Shown here: piece after piece, positions 17,008-25,886 of the stretch
How the letters are laid out: every line of letters starts with the position of its first letter
How positions within the stretch are numbered: position 1 is the stretch's first letter
Origin: Caballeronia sordidicola
GTDB lineage: Bacteria > Pseudomonadota > Gammaproteobacteria > Burkholderiales > Burkholderiaceae
DNA: 64,000 nt
Direction of reading: 5' to 3'
NCBI RefSeq assembly: GCF_002220365.1
Contig: NZ_MTHB01000262.1
Span: forward strand, 1 to 64,000
Notes under the pieces: generated by a model
Seen by the model: only the letters and a program-made list of their open reading frames with translations
The model's database searches: none
Told to the model about the DNA's origin: nothing
Translations under genes and position numbers: made by a program

Positions 17008-18051
17008 ATGAGCCAAACTTTTAATGTCCCCCGTCGTACGTTCCTCAAGGCATCGGCGGCGCTGGCTGCCGGTGCGCTGTTCAACCCGCTCGCGCACGCG
17101 GCAAACGAGCGGCGCACGGTAATTATTGACTGCGATCCGGGTCAGGACGATGCCATCGCCATCCTGTTCGCACTCGGTGCGCGCGACCGGCTGGATGTGC
17201 GTGCGCTGACCGCGGTGGCGGGCAACGTGCCGCTGGATCTGACTGAACGCAACGCGCGCATCGTGCGCGACTGGGCGGGTCAGACGAAGACGTTGCCGGT
17301 GTACGCAGGCTGCCCGCGTCCCCTGATGCGCCCGCTGATTACCGCCGCGAACGTACATGGCAAGACGGGCCTTGAGGGCGTGGAGTTGCACGAACCGCTG
17401 GGGCCGGTCGCACAGCAGCACGCGGTGGCGTATCTCATCGAAACCTTGAAAGCAGCCCCGCCCCATAGCGTGACAATCTGCGCGATCGGACCGCTGACGA
17501 ACCTGGCGACTGCACTCACCGAAGCACCCGAAATCCGCGACGGCCTGCGCGAAATCGTGCTGATGGGCGGCGCATTCTTCGAGCGCGGCAACATCACGCC
17601 GGCCGCCGAATTCAACGTCTACGTCGATCCGGAAGCGGCGAGCATTGTGTTCGCGAGCGGCGTGCCGATTGTCGTATTGCCACGCGATGTCGCCGTGAAA
17701 GCGCCCATCACTCCTGCACGCATCGCGCCGATACGCGCCATCGGTAATCGCTGCGGCGCGGTCGTCGCGGACATCATGGCGGCGGAAGTGAAGTATCAGA
17801 AGGGCCGGCGCGGCGTGGAAGAAGCACCGATGTATGACCCCACCGCAGCAGGTTATCTTGTCGATCCGACCTTGTTCAAGGGTCGTCTGGTCAACGTCGT
17901 AGTGGAGACGACCGGGCAGTGGACGCTTGGCGAAACGGTGGTCGACTGGAGCGGTCATAGCGGCCGCGCACCGAACGCGACATGGATCACCGAAGTGGAT
18001 GCCGACGCGTTTTATACCGCGTTACGGGCGAGCATTGCTACGCTGCCCTAA
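17008..18051 (+). CDS. Periplasmic (Tat-exported) nucleoside hydrolase
   Basis: 347 aa. It opens with a twin-arginine signal (VPRRTFLKASAALAAGALF, cleavage near LAHA). The catalytic core shows the Ca-binding Asp cluster DCDPGQDDAIA (about residues 41-51), AIGPLTNLATAL, LMGGAFFERGN and AEFNVYVDPEAA, all hallmarks of IunH-type enzymes. It hydrolyses ribonucleosides to base and ribose. Export is unusual among bacterial members, most of which are cytoplasmic, and would let the base be taken up by the nearby NCS2 permease. It is co-directional with the porin just upstream. Confidence 0.93.
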   Translation: MSQTFNVPRRTFLKASAALAAGALFNPLAHAANERRTVIIDCDPGQDDAIAILFALGARDRLDVRALTAVAGNVPLDLTERNARIVRDWAGQTKTLPVYAGCPRPLMRPLITAANVHGKTGLEGVELHEPLGPVAQQHAVAYLIETLKAAPPHSVTICAIGPLTNLATALTEAPEIRDGLREIVLMGGAFFERGNITPAAEFNVYVDPEAASIVFASGVPIVVLPRDVAVKAPITPARIAPIRAIGNRCGAVVADIMAAEVKYQKGRRGVEEAPMYDPTAAGYLVDPTLFKGRLVNVVVETTGQWTLGETVVDWSGHSGRAPNATWITEVDADAFYTALRASIATLP

Positions 18052-18070
18052 GCCCAGGCTGACCAATGGT

Positions 18071-18979
18071 TCAGATGTGCGCAGCAATATAGTCCCAGCA
18101 CGCTTTCACGTGCGGGCCGCGATCTTCTCCAACCAGCGAGATCAACGCAATGGCACGCGTGACGCGCGGTTTGTCGAGACGCAGCGCCACGAGTTCGGGA
18201 TCGTGCAGATGCAGCGTATAGAGGCTCGGCAGCACCGCTATCGCAAGTCCGTTGCGTGCCAGCGCGTACAACGGCTCGGAGTATTCCATCCGGTAGGCCA
18301 CCGAGAGACGCAGCTTTTCATCGCCACTCGTACGATGCAACGCGTCGCTCACACTGCCGCGCACAAACACTGCGAGGTCTCGGCCGACAAGCTTCGCCCA
18401 CGGCAAGGTCTTGCGTCTGGCGAGCGGGTCGTCGCGCCGGAGGACCACGACAATTTCGTCTTCGAAGACGTCTTTGAACCGCAATGCCTCGTGGTTCGCT
18501 TCCGGTTCATGCACGCCAATGCCGATGTCCACGACACCATCGCGCACAGCGTCGATCAGCGCGGAATTCGGCAGGTCGGTGAGCGTGAAACGCAGCGATG
18601 GCCGTTGTTCGCGGAACGCGTTCAACACCGGCAGCAGCCGTCCCGCCACCGATGGAATCATCGCGATGCGCACGGTTTGCAGGCGTTGCGCGAAGGTGCT
18701 GGCCATGTCGTCGAAGGTGCCGCGCGCATGGTTGAGCAAGCGTTCGGCGAGCGGCAGTATGCTTGCCCCAGCAGCGGTCAGCGTGAGACGGTGAGCGGAA
18801 CGCGCGAACAACGGGCCGCCGAGCAGGAACTCGATCTGCCGGATTGCGGCGGTCAGGGCGGGTTGCGTCAGGGAGAGCGATTGCGCCGCTTGCGTGAAGC
18901 TGCGCGCATGCGCGAGCGCAACGAAGTACTGCACTTGCCGCAGCGTAAGCGCGGGCAAAAGGGACGAACGATCGGACAT
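18071..18979 (-). CDS. LysR-family transcriptional regulator
   Basis: 302 aa from the ATG at 18979. The same frame stays open far upstream, but that part is antisense to the permease. The HTH is LTLRQVQYFVALAHARSFTQAAQSLSLTQPALTAAIRQIE, followed by a periplasmic-binding-protein-like effector domain (VVDIGIGVHEP, NGLAIAVLPSL). It lies between the porin/nucleoside hydrolase and the permease/deaminase, divergent from the latter, and is the probable regulator of purine nucleoside use. Confidence 0.93.
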   Translation of the reverse strand: MSDRSSLLPALTLRQVQYFVALAHARSFTQAAQSLSLTQPALTAAIRQIEFLLGGPLFARSAHRLTLTAAGASILPLAERLLNHARGTFDDMASTFAQRLQTVRIAMIPSVAGRLLPVLNAFREQRPSLRFTLTDLPNSALIDAVRDGVVDIGIGVHEPEANHEALRFKDVFEDEIVVVLRRDDPLARRKTLPWAKLVGRDLAVFVRGSVSDALHRTSGDEKLRLSVAYRMEYSEPLYALARNGLAIAVLPSLYTLHLHDPELVALRLDKPRVTRAIALISLVGEDRGPHVKACWDYIAAHI

Positions 18980-19054
18980 TGAGCGCCACCGCGTGTGGAC
19001 AGATGCGCCGCAGTATAAGGCGCGACCAAGCCAGGATACGCAAAGGAAATAATA

Positions 19055-20422
19055 GTGAACAAGGAATCTTCGATGGCATCGAACGACCTCGCCGCACCCA
19101 AAACATCGAGCGGATGGCTGGATCGCCGCTTCGCATTGAGCGCTCGCAATACCAGCGTTCGCATTGAGACGCTTGCAGGCATTACGTCGTTTCTCGCGGC
19201 GGCTTATCTGCTGGTCGTGATCCCGTCGCTGCTCGCAACGGGCGGCATGGATCGGGGCGCGGCGACCACGTCGACCATCATCGTTTTCGTTTTGAGCACC
19301 ATTTTCATGGGGCTTTATACGAATCTGCCGTTTATCGTCGGGCCTGGCATTGGCGGATCGGTGATCCTTGGCGTGACGCTGGCGGCGACCGAACACGTCG
19401 CCTGGCAAACCGGTCTCGGCATTGCGTTCATCTCCGGCGTGCTGTTTCTCATCCTCACGCTGGTCGGCGCACGCAGTCTGGTCGTGCGGCTGATTCCAGC
19501 TCAGATCAAGCTGGGTCTCGGTGCATCCATCGGGCTCTTTATCGCGGTGCTTGGATTCCGTAACGCAGGCATGGTGATCGCGAACGCAAAGACCAATGCG
19601 CTCGCGCTCGGCGACTTTTCGCGACCCGGCACGATCGTCGCGTTGATCGGCTTGGCCGCAGCCGTGGTGTTGCAGGGGCGATGCATTCCCGGCGCCATTC
19701 TCTGGGCAATCCTGATCGCAGCCGCGGCGGGCATTCCGCTGGGCGTTACGCATCTGCCGCAATCGATGATCTCGTTGCCGCACGACATCATGCCCGTCGC
19801 GTTCAAGCTGGATATTCCGAGCGCGCTGAGCGTGGCCGCCATTCCTTATTTGTTCGTGTTCTTCGCCGCCGAGTTCTTCTCGACACTCGGCACGACGCTC
19901 GCCGTCGGCGCCAAAGCGAACCTGCTCGATGAAAACGCCAACTTGCCGAATATCAACCGGCCGTTCCTCGTCGATTCGATCGCAGCCACGCTCGGCCCCG
20001 TGTTCGGTATTCCCGCGCTCACGGCGCTGGTCGAATCGGCGGCGGGCGTGGAAGCGGGCGGGCGCAGCGGTCTCTCATCGCTGGCGGCTGCCGGCATGTT
20101 CGCCTTGATGCTGCTGTTCGTGCCGCTCGCGCTTGCGATCCCCAAGGAAGCCACCGCGCCGGCGCTGATCCTGATCGGCCTGTCGATGTTCAGCACGATC
20201 CGCCACGCGCATTTCGACGATTTCACGGACGCTTTCCCGGTCCTTTCCATGGTCCTGCTCACGCTGATGTCGAATAGTTTCGGCACAGGGATTGCGGGCG
20301 GCTTGTTGTGTTTCGTGATTGTGAAGCTGCTTGCGGGCCGCTTTAAAGAAGTCCCCTGGGGTCTTGTCGTGCTGGCCATTCCGCTCGGTTATTACTTCTG
20401 GACCGTTGTTAAGCACCATTAA
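19055..20422 (+). CDS. NCS2-family purine permease (AzgA-like)
   Basis: 455 aa from a GTG at 19055 with AAGGAA upstream; an ATG at 19073, also with a fair Shine-Dalgarno, is an alternative. About 12-14 hydrophobic segments. RFALSARNTSVRIETLAGITSFLAAAYLLVVIPSLL at the N terminus is typical of the AzgA-like adenine/guanine/hypoxanthine carriers (E. coli AdeP/AdeQ, GhxP/GhxQ). The core motif GTTLAVGAKANLLDENANLPNINRPFLVDSIAATLG and TALVESAAGVEAGGRSGLSSL agree. It imports purine bases, with adenosine deaminase encoded 43 bp downstream. Confidence 0.93.
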   Translation: MNKESSMASNDLAAPKTSSGWLDRRFALSARNTSVRIETLAGITSFLAAAYLLVVIPSLLATGGMDRGAATTSTIIVFVLSTIFMGLYTNLPFIVGPGIGGSVILGVTLAATEHVAWQTGLGIAFISGVLFLILTLVGARSLVVRLIPAQIKLGLGASIGLFIAVLGFRNAGMVIANAKTNALALGDFSRPGTIVALIGLAAAVVLQGRCIPGAILWAILIAAAAGIPLGVTHLPQSMISLPHDIMPVAFKLDIPSALSVAAIPYLFVFFAAEFFSTLGTTLAVGAKANLLDENANLPNINRPFLVDSIAATLGPVFGIPALTALVESAAGVEAGGRSGLSSLAAAGMFALMLLFVPLALAIPKEATAPALILIGLSMFSTIRHAHFDDFTDAFPVLSMVLLTLMSNSFGTGIAGGLLCFVIVKLLAGRFKEVPWGLVVLAIPLGYYFWTVVKHH

Positions 20423-20465
20423 CCCATGCACCATTGATTCCGCACTACCGCAAGAACTGAAAAAT

Positions 20466-21560
20466 ATGAACGAGACATTTGGCAACGTGCCCGCTTCACG
20501 CACCGGCATCAAGATCACGCCTGCGCACCGGGCATTTTTCAAGGCAATCCCGAAGGTCGAACTTCACTGCCATTTGCTGGGCGCGGTTCGGCATGAGACG
20601 TTTATCGCGTTGGCTGAAAAAAGCCATGCGCCGATCGAGCGAGCTGAGATCGACGCGTTTTATACGCGCGGCGAGAAGCCGGTTGGCGTCTTGCGCGTGC
20701 TGCGCGCGCTTGATGAATACCTGCTCACCGACGCCGATGACCTGCACCGCATCACCTACGAATATCTGGAAGACGCCGCCGCGCACAACGTGCGCCATGC
20801 CGAATTTTTCTGGAATCCAACCGGCACGGTAAGGGTATCGAAGATTGAATACGGCGATGCGCAAGCGGGCATTGTCGCGGCGATCCGCGATGCATCGCGG
20901 GACTTTGGCATGTCCGCGCTGCTGGTTCCGAGTATCGACCGCGAGGCCGATCCCGACGAAGCGGTGACGTTGGTCGAGTGGATGAAAGCGAATCGCGCCG
21001 ATGAAGTCGCGGGCATTGGCGTGGATTATCGCGAGAATGACCGGCCGCCGGAATTGTTCTGGAAGGCGTATCGCAACGCTCGGGATGCGGGCTTCAAGAC
21101 CACCGCGCATGCGGGCGAGTTCGGCATGCCTTGGCGCAACGTGGAGACGGCGGTCGAGTTGCTGAAGGTCGATCGTGTCGATCATGGTTATACGATCGTC
21201 GACAATCCCGCGCTGGCCGCGAGATATGCGGCGTCGGGCCTGGTGTTCACGGTCGTACCGACCAACTCTTATTACTTGCGCACCTTGCCGCCGGAGAAAT
21301 GGGCGGAGCTTCATCCCATCCGCCGCATGCCCGGGCTTGGTTTGAAGATCCATCCGAATACCGACGACCCGGCGCTGCACAAGGTGAATCCGAGTGAAGC
21401 GTGGGAACTGATGTTCAGCCATTTCGGCTTTGGCATCAGCGATTTGCGGAGTTTCATGCTGAACGGCATTGACGGAGCTTGGGTCGATGACGCAACGCGC
21501 GACGCGTGGAGAGCCCAGTGGCCAGGCGAATTTGATGCGTTGGCCAAGCAATTGCCATAG
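20466..21560 (+). CDS. Adenosine/adenine deaminase family protein
   Basis: 364 aa from the ATG at 20466. Metal and catalytic motifs in order: KVELHCHLLGAV (HxH), TTAHAGEFG with the third His and catalytic Glu, DRVDHGYTI and HPNTDDPAL with the catalytic Asp pair. The enzyme deaminates adenosine (or adenine/6-aminodeoxyfutalosine in relatives) to the 6-oxo purine. The substrate-site NTDDP is preceded by HP rather than the commoner SL, so specificity may differ from classical Add. Likely co-transcribed with the purine permease. Confidence 0.9.
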   Translation: MNETFGNVPASRTGIKITPAHRAFFKAIPKVELHCHLLGAVRHETFIALAEKSHAPIERAEIDAFYTRGEKPVGVLRVLRALDEYLLTDADDLHRITYEYLEDAAAHNVRHAEFFWNPTGTVRVSKIEYGDAQAGIVAAIRDASRDFGMSALLVPSIDREADPDEAVTLVEWMKANRADEVAGIGVDYRENDRPPELFWKAYRNARDAGFKTTAHAGEFGMPWRNVETAVELLKVDRVDHGYTIVDNPALAARYAASGLVFTVVPTNSYYLRTLPPEKWAELHPIRRMPGLGLKIHPNTDDPALHKVNPSEAWELMFSHFGFGISDLRSFMLNGIDGAWVDDATRDAWRAQWPGEFDALAKQLP

Positions 21561-21770
21561 GGGCTGGACAGGTTTTGGAGCCGGCGGCCGGTGAGGGGCG
21601 TTGGGGCTGGGTCGATGCTGAGTTCCGTGGTCAGCGCCGATGCGGCCTCAAGCACAAGTATTTGCGTTGCCTTATCATTCTCCCGGCATCGCCCAAGCCA
21701 AAACCAAGCCAAAGATAGCGGCTCAACCCGGCTCAACCCTATTGGCACTGCCGCTCCCAAGACCGCACCC

Positions 21771-23045
21771 ATGCACCCCGCAGCAGACCACCTGACCCGC
21801 GCCCCAAAAGCAAGACCCGCCCGCATCGTCCTGGCTACCATCATCGGTAACGCGTTTGTCGCGTACGACTTCACGGTCTACAGCTTCTCTGCCGTCATTA
21901 TCGGCAAACTTTTTTTCCCGTCGCACAACCCGCTGTCTTCACTGCTGCTGTCGCTGGCCACCTTCGGCGCAGGCTTCGTCATGCGCCCGCTCGGGGCGAT
22001 CATCATCGGGCAGATCGCCAACAACCGGGGACGCAACGCCGGCATGACGTGGTCGCTCGCCTTCATGACACTCGGCACATGGCTGATCGCCTGCCTGCCA
22101 ACGGTTGCCTCCATCGGCCCGGCTGCTACGGTGTTGATGGTTGTCGCGCGACTCATGCAGGGGCTCGCGGCAGGAGGCGAGATCGGCCCGGCGTCGGCCG
22201 TGCTGATGGAGTCAGTCCCGCGCAACCGCCGCTGTTATCTCACCAGTTGGCGTGGTGCCAGCCAGGGTGCGGCTGCATTTGCCGCCGCGATGGTCGGCGC
22301 CATCACTACCGCCTTACTCGCGCCGGCCGACATGCTTGAATGGGGATGGCGGATTCCATTCGTGCTCGGTGGGTTGATCGGTCCTGTCGGCTGGTATCTG
22401 CGCCGGCGCATGCCGTCGATCGTCATGGAAGTACCCAAGCGCCCCCGGCTCGCGACCCTGTTTTCGGAGCACGCGCGCCCGCTCGTATACGGAACATTGA
22501 TGATGGCCGCACCGTCGATCGGCATTTACATCACGGTGTTCTACATGCCGAGCTATCTGGTGCGGACGTTGCATCGGCCCCCGGTCATCAGCCTGCTGAC
22601 CGCCAGCCTGTCCGGTCTCGTGATCCTGGTGGTGAACCCGCTGGTGGCCCGGATCGCCGACGGCCAAAAACGCCGCAAGCCAATCCAGTACCTGGCGCTC
22701 GTGGTATGTCTTGCGCTGACTTATCCGGCCTTCCTGGCCTTGAGGATGGGGGTAAGCGATGTCACCGCGCTACTGATCATCCTCGCGTACGTGGCGGTCG
22801 CGCTCAGCAATGCCGGCGCGAGCACGGTGATGATGCTGGAGGCCTTCGCGCCACAGCATCGCGCCGCCGCGCTGTCCATCATGTACAGCTTCGGCGTCGC
22901 GATTTTCGGTGGTTTTTCTCCGCTCATCGTCACGTGGCTGATCGCCAAGACCGGCAATCCGATGATGCCCGCGTGGTATCTGATCGTCGCCATTTGCATC
23001 ACGCTTTTTGCCCTGCAACGCTTTCCGGAAAACACGCCTGAGTGA
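21771..23045 (+). CDS. MFS transporter, metabolite:H+ symporter (MHS) type
   Basis: 424 aa from the ATG at 21771; the frame is open to 21591 without recognisable protein. It starts with IIGNAFVAYDFTVYSFSAVIIGKLFFP and RPLGAIIIGQIANNRGRNAGM, the MHS pattern found in citrate, shikimate, ketoglutarate and proline/betaine carriers. LMQGLAAGGEIGPASAVLMES is the family TM4-5 motif. It probably imports an organic acid or zwitterion. It is convergent with an AraC regulator 26 bp downstream. Confidence 0.92.
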   Translation: MHPAADHLTRAPKARPARIVLATIIGNAFVAYDFTVYSFSAVIIGKLFFPSHNPLSSLLLSLATFGAGFVMRPLGAIIIGQIANNRGRNAGMTWSLAFMTLGTWLIACLPTVASIGPAATVLMVVARLMQGLAAGGEIGPASAVLMESVPRNRRCYLTSWRGASQGAAAFAAAMVGAITTALLAPADMLEWGWRIPFVLGGLIGPVGWYLRRRMPSIVMEVPKRPRLATLFSEHARPLVYGTLMMAAPSIGIYITVFYMPSYLVRTLHRPPVISLLTASLSGLVILVVNPLVARIADGQKRRKPIQYLALVVCLALTYPAFLALRMGVSDVTALLIILAYVAVALSNAGASTVMMLEAFAPQHRAAALSIMYSFGVAIFGGFSPLIVTWLIAKTGNPMMPAWYLIVAICITLFALQRFPENTPE

Positions 23046-23071
23046 ATGGGTGATCGCACCAGGTTAGCGCG

Positions 23072-24136
23072 TTATCTGCCGCCGGGTCCATACGATGACA
23101 GCAGGTCCAGCTTGCTCGCCTGCTGCAGCTCGAGTGCGCGAGCGCGCGCGTCTTGCGGGCTCATGCCGTAAGCGCGGCGAAACGCCCGCGTAAAATCCGA
23201 CGCGCTATTGAACCCCAGTCCGTAGGCAATATCGATAACGTGAAGATGCGGGAAGCGGACCAGTTCGTCGGCGGCCTCGCGCAAGCGGCGATTGCGGATA
23301 TACGCTCCGAGTCCGCCCTCATGCTCGAACCAGCGATAAATCGTGGCGCGCTTCAATTGCAGCGCCTCCACCACGCTCGAAGGCGAAAGATCCGGCTGGT
23401 TCAGATTCGCTTCAACAAACCGCCGGACCTGGCTCATCACGGCCGCCTGAACGGCCGCGCGGGCATCGCCGGTCAAACTCGCCTGCTTACGGAAAGCGGC
23501 AAGCAGCAACTGCGCGCCGGCATCCAGTTCACGCGCCGCCTGCGCCGCGCCCATTGTCGGCAGATCGCGGCTGAGCGCCAACGCGTGGTTCACGACGAGC
23601 TGGGTCAAAGGGGCGCCGTGCTGGACCACTCGGCCATGAATTGAATCCGCGTCTGGAATCGTGGCTTCCACGACCGCTCTCGGCACGAACATCGTCAACA
23701 CCTGGCACGCAGACCGCTCGACGCGAAACGGCTGATCCATGTCGAAAACAATTATTCCCTGAACCGAATTCGGGGCGCTGCGTTTCTTCTGCACGCCCAC
23801 TCCCGTGTCCACCTCGCCGCGCACGAAGATGTGGAAAACGTAGTTGCGCCGTACGTCGGTGGACACTCTCGCGACCGAGCGTTCAAGCAACATGGCGTCG
23901 GTGACGGCATCCGTAAAGACGAAATCGCCGACAGCATGCCGGTCAATACGGCCGTGAAAGCCGCCGGTGATCTGGGCCTTCGAAGGCAAGGCATCCACGA
24001 CATGCCCCACCCGGTCGCGCCAGGCGAGCATCTGCTGATCCACCTCCGAGGCGTACGTGCTGAAACTGCTGCGGACGATGCCAGCGTCCGGCGCCGCAGC
24101 CTGAGTGAGCCCGTCTGGACGGGAATGCGAAGCCAT
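23072..24136 (-). CDS. AraC-family regulator
   Basis: 354 aa from the ATG at 24136 (an ATG at 24169 would add 11 residues). The N-terminal half resembles the AraC_binding_2 (PF14525) domain (GGFHGRIDRHAVGDFVF). The C terminus has the HTH_18 region (ALQLKRATIYRWFEHEGGLGAYIRNRRLREAADEL and IAYGLGFNSASDFTRAFRRAYGMSPQ). It is adjacent to and convergent with the MHS transporter; targets unknown. Confidence 0.92.
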   Translation of the reverse strand: MASHSRPDGLTQAAAPDAGIVRSSFSTYASEVDQQMLAWRDRVGHVVDALPSKAQITGGFHGRIDRHAVGDFVFTDAVTDAMLLERSVARVSTDVRRNYVFHIFVRGEVDTGVGVQKKRSAPNSVQGIIVFDMDQPFRVERSACQVLTMFVPRAVVEATIPDADSIHGRVVQHGAPLTQLVVNHALALSRDLPTMGAAQAARELDAGAQLLLAAFRKQASLTGDARAAVQAAVMSQVRRFVEANLNQPDLSPSSVVEALQLKRATIYRWFEHEGGLGAYIRNRRLREAADELVRFPHLHVIDIAYGLGFNSASDFTRAFRRAYGMSPQDARARALELQQASKLDLLSSYGPGGR

Positions 24137-24500
24137 TGTTTTTACCTGATGGCGCCCCAAAACGGCCAACTTATCCGGCCCGGGTCGCGGTGATCAATTT
24201 ATTTTCGAGAATTGAGACATAGGGTAAAGCCTGCCAAAAACAGTGCGATATCTTCAGATCAATAACTTCGCCGTCCATTCCGCATCGTGAGAGGCAATGC
24301 CTGGTTTACGGCATTGCAAGCGGGAAACGCAGGCTCGTTCCATCAAAAGGCGGCGGTAACGGAAAACGATACCGCCACGCTCGATCGCCGACATTGCATT
24401 TGCATTGGCGAAACGAGCGGCTTGATCAGCGATGTCCGGACGAATTGAACGCCATACCCTTCCTGAGACAGCTCAGTGAAGCACGACGAGATATCAGCAA
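24137..24500. other. Intergenic region with two hairpin-forming sequences
   Basis: 364 bp with no credible gene. GCAATGCC (24294-24301) and GGCATTGC (24310-24317) form a perfect 8-bp stem with an 8-nt loop. GGCGGTA (24352-24358) and TACCGCC (24370-24376) form a second 7-bp stem with an 11-nt loop. Neither is followed by a T run, so they are not obvious terminators. They may be part of a structured leader of the 94-aa gene or a small RNA. Confidence 0.4.
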
Positions 24501-24785
24501 ATGAGCGCTTTAAAGAAAGCACCGTCGCCTAATCCCGGCAACTTGCTGCCCGCAAGTCTAGCCGATCGCCAGCTCGACCATATCGAGCGCATGGTCAGGT
24601 CCATCGTGCGCGCCAACTCGGCCAGACCCGTCCACGGCATGGACCAGGAGTACTGGGAAAGCCGGCTGCACGCCCTGGTGAACGAGAGCGACCTCGTGGC
24701 TGTGCAACAACACCGTGTGCAACGGCTTTTACAGGATCTGGCCAAGCGCCTACGGCCGAACGCGTTGAAACAAACGGCGGCGTGA
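24501..24785 (+). CDS. Small hypothetical protein
   Basis: 94 aa, not recognised. It is charged and predicted helical (DRQLDHIERMVRSIVRAN; VQQHRVQRLLQDLAKRLRP), with no signal peptide or membrane segment. The antisense frames have no better candidate, and it fits neatly between flanking genes with 83 bp to the LysR gene. The Shine-Dalgarno sequence is weak. It may be a genuine small cytoplasmic protein. Confidence 0.5.
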   Translation: MSALKKAPSPNPGNLLPASLADRQLDHIERMVRSIVRANSARPVHGMDQEYWESRLHALVNESDLVAVQQHRVQRLLQDLAKRLRPNALKQTAA

Positions 24786-24868
24786 ATCGGGGGGAGACGG
24801 GAGAACGAGCGCTGATCCCTGGGCGCGGACACTGGCACGGGCTTGCAACCTCGGTGAGCCGTCGCCCG

Positions 24869-25783
24869 CTATCGTGGATCCTGCCACGGCCGGTCGGCGA
24901 AGATCCCAACCACCCAATCCACAAACGCGCGGGTCTTCGCCGGTTCATGTTGAACGGAAGGCCGGACGACGCTGACCCCCGACTCCCCGCCCACCGTCCA
25001 GTCCGTCAGTACCGGCACGAGCCGGCCGTCGGCCAGTTCCCGCGCCACCAGCCAGTCAGCCGCCATGATGATGCCCGTGCCCGCTAGCGCCGCCTGGAGC
25101 GCGGCCTCGGCATCGTCCGTCTCCAGCCGCCCCATGATCCTGACCGTACGGTTCTTGCCGTCGCGATACAGATGCCAGGCCGGATGGGTCGTCAGCCGCG
25201 TGAAGCAGATGCAATCGTGACGCTGCAGGTCGTCCGGCTCGCTTGGCGCGGGCCGTCGATCCAGATAAGAGGGCGCCGCGCAAAGCAGCCGGCACGTCAT
25301 CGCCAGGCGGCGGCCGATGAGCCGGCTGTCCTTCAGCTCGCCAACCCGGATTCCGGCATCGAATCCTTCGTCTATCAGGTCGGTGTATCTATCGGCATAA
25401 AGCGCCTCGACGCGAATGGCCGGGTATCGCGCAAGAAACTCCGGTAACCGCGGCGCAATCCACATGCGCCCGAACGTGACGGGCAGCGTAAGCCGCAAAC
25501 GGCCCGTGGGCGCAGCTGCCATTGCGCGTGCCTCGTCCTCGGCGGCACGCACCATCTCCATGGCATCGCGCATCCGGTCCCGGAACCGGATACCGGCTTC
25601 AGTCGCAGACACGCGGCGCGTCGAACGCTCGAGCAGTCGAATCCCCAACCGCGCCTCGAGCGCCGCGACCCGCCGCGACATGACCGAGCCATCGCGACCC
25701 AGCTTGCGGCCGGCGGCCGAAAAGCTCCCCGATTCCACGACGGCAAGAAACGCCGCCGTCTGGTCTGCTTCCACGCTATCCAT
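24869..25783 (-). CDS. LysR-family transcriptional regulator
   Basis: 304 aa. The HTH reads TAAFLAVVESGSFSAAGRKLGRDGSVMSRRVAALEARLGIRLLERSTR. The effector domain carries LPVTFGRMWIAPRLPEFLARYP and FDAGIRVGELKDSRLIGRRL, the pattern of the large LysR subgroup that regulates adjacent oxidoreductases. It is divergent from the MDR-family dehydrogenase at 25887 and is its probable regulator. Confidence 0.93.
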   Translation of the reverse strand: MDSVEADQTAAFLAVVESGSFSAAGRKLGRDGSVMSRRVAALEARLGIRLLERSTRRVSATEAGIRFRDRMRDAMEMVRAAEDEARAMAAAPTGRLRLTLPVTFGRMWIAPRLPEFLARYPAIRVEALYADRYTDLIDEGFDAGIRVGELKDSRLIGRRLAMTCRLLCAAPSYLDRRPAPSEPDDLQRHDCICFTRLTTHPAWHLYRDGKNRTVRIMGRLETDDAEAALQAALAGTGIIMAADWLVARELADGRLVPVLTDWTVGGESGVSVVRPSVQHEPAKTRAFVDWVVGIFADRPWQDPR

Positions 25784-25886
25784 TCATGCACCACACGCAG
25801 TAGTGTTATGTTTTCGAGATGAATTATAGCGTCAGGGCGTGGTTACTATTTTCTCCGTTGCATCACTATTCACATTGGAGATTGCC

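Noticed and set aside
18071..19783. 570-aa open frame on the minus strand
   Set aside because: Only the C-terminal 302 residues (to 18979) form a LysR; the N-terminal part is antisense to the NCS2 permease and lacks family similarity.
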